Source of the DNA: Bacillota bacterium
Lineage (GTDB): Bacteria > Bacillota > Clostridia > Christensenellales > UBA1242
DNA: 64,000 nt
Direction: 5' to 3'
Assembly: GCA_009784375.1 (NCBI GenBank)
Contig: WRBV01000002.1
Coordinates: 62,001 to 126,000, forward strand
The position numbers and the translations under genes are program-made. Positions within the stretch are counted from its first letter, which is position 1. Each line of letters opens with the position of its first letter. The notes under the pieces are model-generated. The model was not told where the DNA came from, ran no database searches, and saw only the letters and a list, made by a program, of their open reading frames with translations. Shown here one piece after another: positions 48,405-58,026 of the stretch.

Positions 48405-48479
48405 TCCCCTGTAGCTCAGTGGTAGAGCGCTCGGCTGTTAACCGATCGGTCGCAGGTTCAAATCCTGCCGGGGGAGCCA
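48405..48479 (+). tRNA. tRNA-Asn (anticodon GTT), CCA encoded
   Basis: TCCCCTGTAGCTCAGTGGTAGAGCGCTCGGCTGTTAACCGATCGG...CCGGGGGAGCCA. Confidence 0.97.
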
Positions 48480-48488
48480 ATTCTAGTG

Positions 48489-48513
48489 ACGACCTTTATA
48501 CGGGTCGTTTTTT
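48489..48513 (+). terminator. Terminator after tRNA-Asn ACGACC...GGTCGTTTTTT
   Basis: 6-bp stem and T-tract. Confidence 0.75.
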
Positions 48514-48609
48514 GTATCCAGTAAATTAATTGAACTTAAAGATGGAAAAATTATTTCCGATGAAACAAGGCGTCCGATACCAGCAGACAAGATTTCTGAA
48601 AGTATTTCA

Positions 48610-50655
48610 ATGTCTGGTAATACCATAGTAATCAAACCAAAGCACGAGTTAACAGTTGGTGAACAAAAAATATTATTAGAGAAAATTTCAAAGAATCCAG
48701 ATGGGATTACTATTAAACATGCGGATGAATTACCGACACAAGCAGTATATACACAAACACAAGACGGTGATATCGAACGCGATAAAAAAGGTGAGTTCGA
48801 ACTTATAAAAAGCAGGTTCAAGTTTTGGGATAGTTTCAAGATGGGTCTAAGTGGTCTTAAGGTGAAAAAAGTAAGATTGGCGTTTACAATATTACTTACC
48901 GCTCTTGCATTGACTTTTTTTGGTGTTGCTGATACTGCAGCTAGTTTTGACGCGGTAAGGGCAATGCATGAGAGTATAAACGCAAATGGTGACAATATGA
49001 TAGGTGTCAGTAAACGAATTCCGTCAGATTGGGGTCGAGAATATGTTAATCTTGATTCAGAGGATTTAGGTTTTTTACAATCACGTTTTCCACAGCACAA
49101 TTTTGTTGGTGTTCATGCAATTGATCAAATAACATTTACATATGATGCTCCGCAACACTTTGGCTATTATCATCCTGTTACGAGTGCCGCTACACTAACG
49201 CAACAACAATTTAATGCTTTCGGTCTTTCTTTCATTGGTGGTTTGGGAAGTTTGCCAGCTGCGGTTAACCAAATTGCAATAACAGACTACCAATTTGAGG
49301 CATTGCGAGAGCTTGGTTTAAGAGACGGTAACTCCAGGGTAGAGATAACAAATATAGGTAACGTACTTAACACGACATTTAATGCGGGAGCACAAAGTAT
49401 AGAGATAGTTGGAGTTATAAATACAGGTTTTGACTTTGAAAGATACAGGAGTCTGCGCGAACACGGTATGGGTCATACACTTGAAGATTGGATGTTAGCG
49501 AACGAGTTGCAACATGTTCTTGGATCCACTTTTTCTAATACCTTGTTTATTTATGCCGATGGCAACCCGTTGCTTGATCGATATGTGTTATTACGTAATT
49601 TTGGTACATATTGGTTCGATTTTCCTGCTCTTTCTGGGTGGTCAGATATGTGGGACTTTACTTCGGCTTTGATAGAGCAACGCGACATAATGGATAATGT
49701 TGTTTTCTTTGATGGAACACGAACAGAAGCTGGAATAAACGAAGTTGTCGTATCGCATAATGCACTTCGATTTATGCCTGGAAATGATATAGAGGTTCAA
49801 CTTGTTTCTCCATTTCAAGTAAGGATTACGTCAACAAGGTCAAATATTATAACCATTCAATATTTTCTTGTAACACAGCTTGAAAATGAATTAATAACGT
49901 TGATAAGAGACTTTTATTCGGAAAACAGAATTGCAACAGACCTTCGTGCAAGTGGTTGGGCATCTGGGACTGTGGACCCTCTATTGCGTGAGTTTGATAT
50001 TGTTGGTGTTTATATAAGTATCTTTAGCGACAGCCAAGTAATATATTTTAACGAGGAAACTGTACGAGATTGGGGCTTTATGTATTTGTTTGCTCCATAT
50101 TCTATGATACTTGCGACGCTACGTGGAAATATGAGTGATAGAGGGCTCATTCGGATATTAATGGAATACGATAATAGCGGTCCGTATCTTGTTCTCAGAA
50201 ACCAATTTTCTTCGTTCTTTGATAATTTTACACAAATGGTTGAGGTGTTCGCGTCGGTATTTCTTTGGATTGGACTTGTGTTTGCTTTGTTTTCGGCTTT
50301 GCTTATTATGAGTTATATTACAATGACTATTTCTCATAAGAAACACGATATAGGGATATTGCGTGCGATGGGTGCAAGACGTATAGATATTTTTAAAATT
50401 TTTATGAATCAAAGCCTTGTGATAACGGCTATTCAATGGATGCTCTCTATAATTCTTACTTTAGTGGTTGTAATAATACTGAATTCGATTGTGGGAAGTG
50501 AACTTGGTATGCCAGTTGTTTTACTAAGTTTTGGAATACGACAGATTGCGTTACTTTTGGCTGTTGCGTTGTCTATTGCAGTAATTGCAAGTTTTTTACC
50601 GACAAGAAAGATATCTAAAATGAAACCGATTGATGCAATTCAAAATAGGAAGTAA
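48610..50655 (+). CDS. FtsX-like ABC permease; N-terminally truncated, lacking the expected fused ATPase
   Basis: FtsX C-terminus 'ITMTISHKKHDIGILRAMGARRIDIFKIF...FLPTRKISKMKPIDAIQNRK'; upstream in-frame 'SSKLIELKDGKIISDETRRP'. Confidence 0.75.
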   Translation: MSGNTIVIKPKHELTVGEQKILLEKISKNPDGITIKHADELPTQAVYTQTQDGDIERDKKGEFELIKSRFKFWDSFKMGLSGLKVKKVRLAFTILLTALALTFFGVADTAASFDAVRAMHESINANGDNMIGVSKRIPSDWGREYVNLDSEDLGFLQSRFPQHNFVGVHAIDQITFTYDAPQHFGYYHPVTSAATLTQQQFNAFGLSFIGGLGSLPAAVNQIAITDYQFEALRELGLRDGNSRVEITNIGNVLNTTFNAGAQSIEIVGVINTGFDFERYRSLREHGMGHTLEDWMLANELQHVLGSTFSNTLFIYADGNPLLDRYVLLRNFGTYWFDFPALSGWSDMWDFTSALIEQRDIMDNVVFFDGTRTEAGINEVVVSHNALRFMPGNDIEVQLVSPFQVRITSTRSNIITIQYFLVTQLENELITLIRDFYSENRIATDLRASGWASGTVDPLLREFDIVGVYISIFSDSQVIYFNEETVRDWGFMYLFAPYSMILATLRGNMSDRGLIRILMEYDNSGPYLVLRNQFSSFFDNFTQMVEVFASVFLWIGLVFALFSALLIMSYITMTISHKKHDIGILRAMGARRIDIFKIFMNQSLVITAIQWMLSIILTLVVVIILNSIVGSELGMPVVLLSFGIRQIALLLAVALSIAVIASFLPTRKISKMKPIDAIQNRK

Positions 50656-50766
50656 CTTGAAAAAGTCTATCTCGTAATTCTTAATTTGTTAAACATAAAA
50701 ATGTTCTTGGTCGTCACTAGGGTGCAATGTGCACTGGGGGAGTCAGATACTATTAAAAGAGATGCT

Positions 50767-51063
50767 TTACGGCAACCATGGCATCTTTTTTTGTGTCTTC
50801 CTTTGTTGCTCTCTTATTATTTCAATTTCTTCTTTATCTTTTTTCGAGAATTTTACAATTTGGAATATGAACCATGCTGTCCAAATAACGAAAAATCCTG
50901 TCATAATTGAACCAACCACAATCATCGCAATAATTCCTTCTGCGATACCTATCCAAAGTATTGGAATACCTAAGGCACCCAAGATTTCAAGTATGCCGTA
51001 AAACAAAAGTTCTCGACCACCGTTTTGCCAATTTTCTCTCCAACTCATATCAAACTGTATCAC
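50767..51063 (-). CDS. Small membrane protein
   Basis: Two hydrophobic segments. Confidence 0.55.
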   Translation of the reverse strand: MIQFDMSWRENWQNGGRELLFYGILEILGALGIPILWIGIAEGIIAMIVVGSIMTGFFVIWTAWFIFQIVKFSKKDKEEIEIIREQQRKTQKKMPWLP

Positions 51064-51143
51064 TTTTTGCGACTTGACGCAACATTTTGCAAATTATCTC
51101 TTACAGGCGTGTCTGGTGAGCCAGTCATTTTTCTAAGCCAACT

Positions 51144-51665
51144 CTAACGGGTTGGTTTTTCATTGGTTATATTATTTTTGATAAAGTTGGAAACTTCTTC
51201 AAAGTTTTCAATATTCTCTAAGCTTCTCTTGCTTTCATATGTTCCGTCCTCGTCATCTCCGAAATCATCATCAATAAATTTTGCTACTAAAACTAGAGTT
51301 CCAAGATTTCTCTTTTGTTGGAATCTACTTTGCTTCGTATCCACAGAAATAACTTGTGAATACGATATAGTTTCTTTGCTGCTCATTCGCCATATCGTAA
51401 GTTCATGTTCACCAATCAAAAATTTTAATCTATGTGGTTTTTCAATTATGAAACATAAAACAAGTGGAACGCCAATTACCACCCAACCAACACAAAGGCA
51501 TATGATTGCAATTGTATTATTCTCGTCTGTTTCTAACACTAACCATATGCATAATGCTGTCAATCCAAGCAGTATGAAAACACATAGGCACACTACATAT
51601 AATGGCTTCACCCAAGCATATTTTGAATTGCATATAAAAACTGGTTTAGATGTTTCTTTTTCCAC
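51144..51665 (-). CDS. Membrane protein, PH-like cytosolic part possible
   Basis: Two TM then soluble domain. Confidence 0.55.
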   Translation of the reverse strand: MEKETSKPVFICNSKYAWVKPLYVVCLCVFILLGLTALCIWLVLETDENNTIAIICLCVGWVVIGVPLVLCFIIEKPHRLKFLIGEHELTIWRMSSKETISYSQVISVDTKQSRFQQKRNLGTLVLVAKFIDDDFGDDEDGTYESKRSLENIENFEEVSNFIKNNITNEKPTR

Positions 51666-51869
51666 GCTTCATTTTACAACGAACAATCATATATTTCAAC
51701 AAGAAATTGTATTGACCCAAAAAGTGGGCTTGGATAGTATTTGGTGAGTAAGGACGGACCTAGACGAACATCATCGTTTGGGTCATTTTTTTGTCTGAAT
51801 ATAAAAATTGTAGTCGTTATTGACCACTTTAACGAAATTTAGTACACTTGTAATAAACAAGGAGGAGTA

Positions 51870-52121
51870 ATGTATTCAAGATTTGAAAAAGGTAATACAA
51901 TAACTATGCCTAGTGGTTATCTTGGTCGTGTTGTAAGTAGTAAATTTTGCGAGAATAGACGATGTTTTGTATATGTAATAAAGCCAATTGGAAAGATGGA
52001 TCAAATTCCAGAGGTAGAATTTCGTGAAGATGAAATTGATGCTTTGGGTTGGTATCCAGACAATGATCAACCCACCTATGGAAGAGTTGAGTGCGAGCGT
52101 AATAGTGAATCATATTATTAA
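51870..52121 (+). CDS. Hypothetical protein (83 aa)
   Basis: AAGGAGGAG SD. Confidence 0.6.
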   Translation: MYSRFEKGNTITMPSGYLGRVVSSKFCENRRCFVYVIKPIGKMDQIPEVEFREDEIDALGWYPDNDQPTYGRVECERNSESYY

Positions 52122-52146
52122 GGACCAATAAAATGAGGAGAAAAAA

Positions 52147-52452
52147 ATGTCAGATTTAAACGTAATATTAGAAAATGGATTTGGTGAAGTGATTTATGCA
52201 CGAGGTAACAAGCAATATAGTGTAGTTGTAGAATCGGAATTGTTTAGTATTTTTGATACTGAAACTGGTAAGGCACTTTCTTTGAATAATCCATACAAGA
52301 TGAAGAATCCTTCTGGATTGCAAGGAACTCAATATGTTGATTTTGCCATTGATGGAATAAGATTGGAGAATTTCAAAGGAGACGACAAGTGTGCAGGTGA
52401 AAAATTTCAATCAATGTTAAGGGCAAGTTCGACCGACGAAAAACAAATCTAA
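52147..52452 (+). CDS. Hypothetical protein (101 aa)
   Basis: GAGGAG SD; follows previous ORF closely. Confidence 0.6.
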   Translation: MSDLNVILENGFGEVIYARGNKQYSVVVESELFSIFDTETGKALSLNNPYKMKNPSGLQGTQYVDFAIDGIRLENFKGDDKCAGEKFQSMLRASSTDEKQI

Positions 52453-52555
52453 ACCAAAACACAAAGACCCAGATAATTGTCGGGTCTTTTTAGATTGTTT
52501 TTTAATAGCTTTTGAGATATGTTTATATCAGAGAAGTATTCAAAGGGAGAAAAAT

Positions 52556-52897
52556 ATGGACAAAGAAATTATGGAACAACCATGTAAAAAGTCGGCATTT
52601 AAACATATGTTATTAAATATATGTGTTGTTGGATTTGCCGTGGTGTTAACCTTGGCGGCGCTTGTGACATTTTTTGTTGCAATATTCAGAGAGGGAACAA
52701 GTTCGGCATATTACATAGCAAGCATATATATACTTTGCATGCTTTTGGCGGCACCTACGTTAAAAGTGTTTCTTGATAAAGTAAATTGCGTTGTTATGAG
52801 ACGACTTAATATTATTGGGATTATTTCAATATTTGCGACCATTCTTGTCATTACTGTAACCATTTGTATTTCGTTTGCATTTCCGAATTTATTTTGA
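52556..52897 (+). CDS. Small membrane protein
   Basis: Three hydrophobic segments; GGGAG SD. Confidence 0.55.
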   Translation: MDKEIMEQPCKKSAFKHMLLNICVVGFAVVLTLAALVTFFVAIFREGTSSAYYIASIYILCMLLAAPTLKVFLDKVNCVVMRRLNIIGIISIFATILVITVTICISFAFPNLF

Positions 52898-53005
52898 TTT
52901 TAAAGCTCTTCGGAGCTTTTTTCTTGAATCTACCATTGTTCGACTTAATTCTATTGTTTGTTGACATGATACAGAATATAATTATCAACGTATAAGGAGG
53001 TAAGC

Positions 53006-53710
53006 ATGAAGCAAATGCTTGGCGAAAAGATTTATAATCTGCGAAACAAAAAAGGATTAACGCAGACTCAACTTGGAGAATTGGTGGGGGTAAGCAACAA
53101 GGCGGTTAGCAAATGGGAAACAGATGAAGCTAATCCAGATATTGGTATTATCCCGAAATTGGCAAAGGCGTTGGATGTTTCTATCGGTGAACTTTTTGAC
53201 GAGAAAGTTGAGGAAGAATTGAATGATTCGAAAAAGGTGGTGAAGTTTGGGTTTGTCGGGACAGAGACAAGGGTTGATGGAAGATATGAATTTGTGTCAG
53301 ACAGACGAACAAAGAAGGGAACACCACATCTTCATATAAATCATGGGAAAGGTGCAAAAGCCAGAGGTATTGTGGCAATTGGAAACAATGCGCGCGGCAT
53401 TGTTAGTATGGGTTATGTAAGTGTTGGGATAGTTAGTACGGGACTTGTTTCGGTAGGGATTGTATCGCTTGGTTTAGTTGCATTTGGATTAATCGCAACG
53501 GGAATTATTTCAATTGCCTTGCTTGTTGGAACTGGGCTTGTTGCTACTGGTGTGGTTGCAACTGGCGGAGTCGCGGTTGGCATGCTTGCCGTTGGTGGGG
53601 TTGCCATTGGTGTTTGGGCGCATGGTGGGCTTGCAATTGGTTATTGGGCGTATGCAGGTGAACATGGCAAAGCAATTGGAAATTATATTGGCAGATGGTG
53701 GAGTAGATAA
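53006..53710 (+). CDS. XRE-family HTH protein with long Gly-every-fifth-residue C-terminal repeat
   Basis: 'LRNKKGLTQTQLGELVGVSNKAVSKWETDEANPD'; 'GIVSMGYVSVGIVSTGLVSVGIVSLGLVAFG...'. Confidence 0.8.
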   Translation: MKQMLGEKIYNLRNKKGLTQTQLGELVGVSNKAVSKWETDEANPDIGIIPKLAKALDVSIGELFDEKVEEELNDSKKVVKFGFVGTETRVDGRYEFVSDRRTKKGTPHLHINHGKGAKARGIVAIGNNARGIVSMGYVSVGIVSTGLVSVGIVSLGLVAFGLIATGIISIALLVGTGLVATGVVATGGVAVGMLAVGGVAIGVWAHGGLAIGYWAYAGEHGKAIGNYIGRWWSR

Positions 53711-53822
53711 AAAAGGCGACTTCGTCGCATTCTTCGAATGCCCTCTATGCCTTTTTTGGACATTATGGATTTTGTATATATGAAAAATCGTTGAGCGATT
53801 TTTCTTAGGTCATAAAAAAGAC
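53707..53822. repeat. Dispersed terminator-like repeat, copy A (inverted relative to copy B at 60769-60880)
   Basis: AAAAAAGGCGACTTCGTCGCATTCTTCGAATGCCCTCTATGCCTTTTTTGGACATTA...ATGAAAAATCGTT...TAGGTCATAAAAAAGAC. Confidence 0.8.
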
Positions 53823-53913
53823 AACTGTGTTGCTTCGCTCGCTTGATGCATTTCTTGAAAGGGGAGTCATCCCTTTTTTACTTTTTTAAAAAAGTTAATA
53901 TTTACTGTTGACA

Positions 53914-53944
53914 ACATAATACTATGTATAGTATAGTATTATGT
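53914..53944. promoter_or_regulatory. Perfect 12-bp inverted repeat ACATAATACTAT-N7-ATAGTATTATGT overlapping a TTGACA promoter
   Basis: Direct reading; upstream of ABC operon. Confidence 0.7.
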
Positions 53945-53985
53945 ATAAGGAAGTATATATACTTGCTATTTAATTGGAGGAAAAA

Positions 53986-54726
53986 TTGGATAACACGAAA
54001 GGTGTAATAGTTGTCGAAAATCTGACAAAAGACTATGGAAATAATCAAGGAATCTTTGACGTATCGTTTAGAGTTAACAAAGGTGAAGTTTTTGGTTTTC
54101 TTGGTCCTAACGGTGCTGGTAAGACAACAACTATAAGGCATTTGCTTGGTTTTATAAAAAGTGAAAACGGAAGCTGTAAAATTCTTGGACTTGATTGTTG
54201 GGAGAAGCCAGAGGAGATACAAAACTATATAGGATATGTTGCAGGCGAAATTGCATTGCCAGACAGCATGAATGGGCAAAAGCTTATCGAACATGTTGCA
54301 AAGTTGCGTAAAATCAAGCTTGACAGGGCGAAAGAGCTTTGCGCATATTTTGATATAAACCCAAAGAACAAAATAAAACGTATGAGTAAAGGTATGAAGC
54401 AAAAAATTGCTCTTGTTCTTGCACTTATGCATGATCCCGAAATCTTGATTTTGGACGAGCCGACAAGTGGTCTTGATCCGCTTATGCAGGAAAAGTTTTG
54501 TGAACTTCTCTTGCGTGAAAAGGAAAGAGGAAAAACGATAATGTTAAGCAGTCATATTTTTAACGAGGTTGAGAAAACTTGTGATCGTGTAATGATTATA
54601 AAGCAAGGAAGAATTATTACAGAAGTTGATATGAAAGACATTGACAAGAAGCGTCCCGAGTTCGTTGTAACGAAATTTAGTCTCGAGCAATATTTCATGG
54701 ACTTTTACAAAAAGGAGAAACAATGA
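53986..54726 (+). CDS. ABC transporter ATP-binding protein (probable TTG start after GGAGG)
   Basis: GPNGAGKTTTIRHL, SKGMKQKIALVLALMHDPEILILDEPTSGLD. Confidence 0.93.
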   Translation: MDNTKGVIVVENLTKDYGNNQGIFDVSFRVNKGEVFGFLGPNGAGKTTTIRHLLGFIKSENGSCKILGLDCWEKPEEIQNYIGYVAGEIALPDSMNGQKLIEHVAKLRKIKLDRAKELCAYFDINPKNKIKRMSKGMKQKIALVLALMHDPEILILDEPTSGLDPLMQEKFCELLLREKERGKTIMLSSHIFNEVEKTCDRVMIIKQGRIITEVDMKDIDKKRPEFVVTKFSLEQYFMDFYKKEKQ

Positions 54727-55448
54727 GCAAATTATTTTCTTTTCAAATTATAAAGCGAAGTTTCAAGAGTGTTTGGGTATGGGTGCTTGTCGCCGTATTT
54801 GCCCAATCGGTAAACTATTTCGCTCAATCATCACAGGCTGATAACGCAACCGAGTTGCTGGCAAATGCTTTTATTAACGGTAATATAATGTTTAATGGAA
54901 TGATTTTCCTAACGCTTGTTTCTATTTTCTTTTCGACCGCTTTGATTACCAACGAAGTTGACAGGGGGACCTTGGCAATTACTCTGAGTACACCAATCAC
55001 ACGAAAGCAAATATTGTTTTCGAAAGGTTTAGTTCTTGTGAGTGCTTTGGTTTCAATGAATCTCCTTTTGGGTGTGCTTGGGTCTTTGACTACTTTGATG
55101 TTTGGTATTCAATTCGATCATGGAACTTGGTGGACAGTAATTGCACTATGGCTTGTGTATACATTAGTGGTGGCAAGTATTGCATTCTTTATTGGCTGTT
55201 GGTTTAATAAAAGTCGATATGCAATGGTAACTATTGCATTAATTCTTGGTGGATTTTACTTGCTTGGTATGCTTTCCACAATTGATAATTTTGAATTCCT
55301 TCGATTTACAACATTGCAAACACTCTTTAACACAGATGCAGTTATCAACGGAGATTTCCTTTGGCAATTCATAGCATTACCATTGATTGCAATTCCATTC
55401 TTTGTTGGTGGGGCTGTTAAATTCTTGAGAAAAGATTTACCTTTATAA
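54723..55448 (+). CDS. ABC-2 type permease
   Basis: Six TM, 4-nt overlap with ATPase gene. Confidence 0.85.
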   Translation: MSKLFSFQIIKRSFKSVWVWVLVAVFAQSVNYFAQSSQADNATELLANAFINGNIMFNGMIFLTLVSIFFSTALITNEVDRGTLAITLSTPITRKQILFSKGLVLVSALVSMNLLLGVLGSLTTLMFGIQFDHGTWWTVIALWLVYTLVVASIAFFIGCWFNKSRYAMVTIALILGGFYLLGMLSTIDNFEFLRFTTLQTLFNTDAVINGDFLWQFIALPLIAIPFFVGGAVKFLRKDLPL

Positions 55449-55534
55449 AATTGTGATGTTAGGGGGATTAGAAAGAGGGGTTATGACCCTCTTTTACTTT
55501 GACAAAATATTGGATTTATCCGATACTTGTAACC

Positions 55535-57763
55535 ATGGAAAATATTGAAATTGTCGACAGGCTCGACCAAGAAGAAACCAAGTCAAAGAAAGAACCGACT
55601 TTCAGAAAAGAACATGTCAGCATTTTGTCGAAAGAGTTTAATGTAACGCCCGTGCATTCGGAAAACATTATCAAGTTGATTGACGAGGGGAATACGATTC
55701 CCTTTATTGCGCGTTATCGTAAAGAAATGACAGGTGGTTGTGACGATCAAGTCTTGCGTGAATTTGCCGATAGATTGGAATATTTGCGTAAATTAGACGA
55801 CCGAAAAGATGTTGTTCGTAATTCTATAACCGAGCAAGGTTTTATGACGGATGAAATTAACAAGGCATTAAATGATGCAAAAACGCTTACCGAAGTGGAG
55901 GATATTTATCGTCCATATAAACCAAAGCGAAAGACAAGAGCTACCGTTGCTATTGCAAAGGGGTTGAAGCCGCTTGCCGAATTGATTCTTGAACAGCGTA
56001 AAGATACAAAAGACATCATGAAAATCGCCGAAGAGTATATAGACGAGGAAAAAGGTGTAAAAACAGCACAAGAAGCAGTTGACGGTGCAAAAGATATAAT
56101 CGCCGAGATTATATCGGACACAGCCGAACTCCGAAAAATTATGCGTGATCAATTGTGGGAACATGGTGTTGTGTTTACGACTTTGATAACCAACGAAAAG
56201 ACCAAGGACAAGGTAAAAACTTACGAGATGTACGATAATTTCCGCGAGCCAGTAAACAAGATTGTTAGCCACAGAATTTTGGCAATTAACCGTGCAGATA
56301 AAGAAGATTGTTTGAAATGTATAATTGAAATTAACGAAGAATTGCCGTATAACTTGATTTATCAAATGTTTGTACAAGACGCTCCGACAAGTTACTTGGT
56401 TCGCGAGGCGGGAGAAGATGCATATAAAAGGCTCATAAAACCATCTATTGAAAATGAAGTGCGTGGTGAATTATTTGAAATGGCAAGTGAACAGGCAATC
56501 AAAATGTTTGATTTGAACCTTCGTCCACTTCTTCTGCAACCGCCTGTGAAAAACCGAGTTGTATTGGGACTTGACCCAGGATATCGTACGGGTTGTAAAA
56601 TTGCGGTGGTAGATGGTAACGGAAACGTGCTGGACAAGACGACTGTATTTTTTACCGAGCCGCATAAAAAAGTTGATGAATCAAAAGCGATTTTAAAAGG
56701 ACTTATCGAAAAGTATAAAGTTGGTGTTATTGCAATTGGTAACGGTACGGCAAGTAAAGAGAGCGAGATTTTCATTGCTGACCTTATAAAAGAAATTCCA
56801 AATAAAGTCGAGTATATAATGGTGAACGAGGCGGGTGCATCGGTTTATTCGGCATCAAAGTTGGCATCCGAAGAGTTCCCGAATTTAGAGCCTGCTCATC
56901 GAAGTGCGGCAAGTATTGCTCGTCGCTTGCAAGACCCACTTGCTGAACTTATTAAAATTGACCCAAAATCCATAGGCGTTGGGCAATACCAGCATGATAT
57001 GCCACAGGCACGGTTGACCCATGTTCTTGGCGGTGTAGTGGAGGATTGCGTTAACAGCGTAGGTGTTGATTTGAACACGGCAAGTGCGGCGTTATTGTCT
57101 TTCGTTTCGGGATTGAATGCAAGTATTGCAAAAAATATTATTACATATCGTGCAAGTAACGGTGGGTTTTCATCACGTGAACAATTGCTAAAAGTTCCAA
57201 AGCTTGGTGGAAAGGCATATGAACAATGTGCGGGATTCCTTCGAATTGCTGACGGTGATAATATCCTTGATAATACTGCGGTTCATCCAGAAAGTTATGT
57301 TGCCGCGACAAAGTTATTGCAATTATTTAAACTGGGGCTGGAAGCGGTTGCACAGAACAAATTAGCAATGTTGGAAAGTACAATATATAACTATGGTATA
57401 GAACGCGCGGCAAAAGACGTTGGTGTAGGTGTTCCGACACTAGAAGACATAGCACGTGAACTTATGCAACCTGGGCGTGATATTCGTGACCAATTGCCTG
57501 CGCCAATGCTTCGAAGTGATGTTATGGATATGAACGATTTGAAAGAGGGGATGGAATTAACAGGCACCGTTCGTAATGTTATAGACTTTGGTGTGTTTGT
57601 GGATATAGGGGTTCATCAGGATGGACTTGTGCATATAAGCCAAATTGTAGACAGATACATAAAACATCCGTCAGAAGTTCTAAGCGTTGGCGATATTGTA
57701 AATGTAAAAGTTCTGGGAGTTGACAAAGAACGCAAAAGAATAAGTTTGACTATGAGATATTGA
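55535..57763 (+). CDS. tex: Tex-family S1 RNA-binding protein
   Basis: 'TIPFIARYRKEMTGG', 'GLDPGYRTGCKIAVVD', C-terminal S1 domain 'LTGTVRNVIDFGVFVDIGVHQDGLVHISQI'. Confidence 0.97.
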   Translation: MENIEIVDRLDQEETKSKKEPTFRKEHVSILSKEFNVTPVHSENIIKLIDEGNTIPFIARYRKEMTGGCDDQVLREFADRLEYLRKLDDRKDVVRNSITEQGFMTDEINKALNDAKTLTEVEDIYRPYKPKRKTRATVAIAKGLKPLAELILEQRKDTKDIMKIAEEYIDEEKGVKTAQEAVDGAKDIIAEIISDTAELRKIMRDQLWEHGVVFTTLITNEKTKDKVKTYEMYDNFREPVNKIVSHRILAINRADKEDCLKCIIEINEELPYNLIYQMFVQDAPTSYLVREAGEDAYKRLIKPSIENEVRGELFEMASEQAIKMFDLNLRPLLLQPPVKNRVVLGLDPGYRTGCKIAVVDGNGNVLDKTTVFFTEPHKKVDESKAILKGLIEKYKVGVIAIGNGTASKESEIFIADLIKEIPNKVEYIMVNEAGASVYSASKLASEEFPNLEPAHRSAASIARRLQDPLAELIKIDPKSIGVGQYQHDMPQARLTHVLGGVVEDCVNSVGVDLNTASAALLSFVSGLNASIAKNIITYRASNGGFSSREQLLKVPKLGGKAYEQCAGFLRIADGDNILDNTAVHPESYVAATKLLQLFKLGLEAVAQNKLAMLESTIYNYGIERAAKDVGVGVPTLEDIARELMQPGRDIRDQLPAPMLRSDVMDMNDLKEGMELTGTVRNVIDFGVFVDIGVHQDGLVHISQIVDRYIKHPSEVLSVGDIVNVKVLGVDKERKRISLTMRY

Positions 57764-57771
57764 TTTGTTTG

Positions 57772-57807
57772 AAAAAGACCACAGGTTTAGATTCTTGTGG
57801 TCTTTTT
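57772..57807 (+). terminator. Terminator AAAAAGACCACA...TGTGGTCTTTTT
   Basis: Perfect stem. Confidence 0.85.
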
Positions 57808-57834
57808 ATTATGGTTTATACGGTTTATCTAGAA

Positions 57835-57936
57835 TTACCAACAACATCTGTCATGACATCTGCATCGATCGCGATGACAACAACTGCAACCCCAAAGTCC
57901 GCCAATAAGCAAACCAGCGAATAGTGGATAAATCAT
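57835..57936 (-). CDS. 33-aa Cys-rich small membrane peptide MIYPLFAGLLIGGLWGCSCCHRDRCRCHDRCCW
   Basis: TAAGGAGGT SD upstream of ATG; read on the minus strand, too short for the ORF track. Confidence 0.5.
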   Translation of the reverse strand: MIYPLFAGLLIGGLWGCSCCHRDRCRCHDRCCW

Positions 57937-57949
57937 TTAATACCTCCTT

Positions 57950-57974
57950 ATACATACCACAGGGTGGTATGTAT
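57950..57974. promoter_or_regulatory. Perfect 11-bp inverted repeat ATACATACCAC-AGG-GTGGTATGTAT
   Basis: Direct reading immediately upstream of the 33-aa ORF's SD. Confidence 0.6.
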
Positions 57975-58026
57975 GGCGGATATTTCATTTTATGAATTAT
58001 TGAAAAATAATGCTTGTTATTACCAG

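Noticed and set aside
51163-51747. 194-aa + strand ORF
   Set aside because: Antisense to 51144-51665, which has a coherent TM protein sequence and better start context.
53902-54432. 176-aa minus strand ORF
   Set aside because: Antisense to the ABC ATPase; low-complexity Phe/Tyr/Lys-rich translation.
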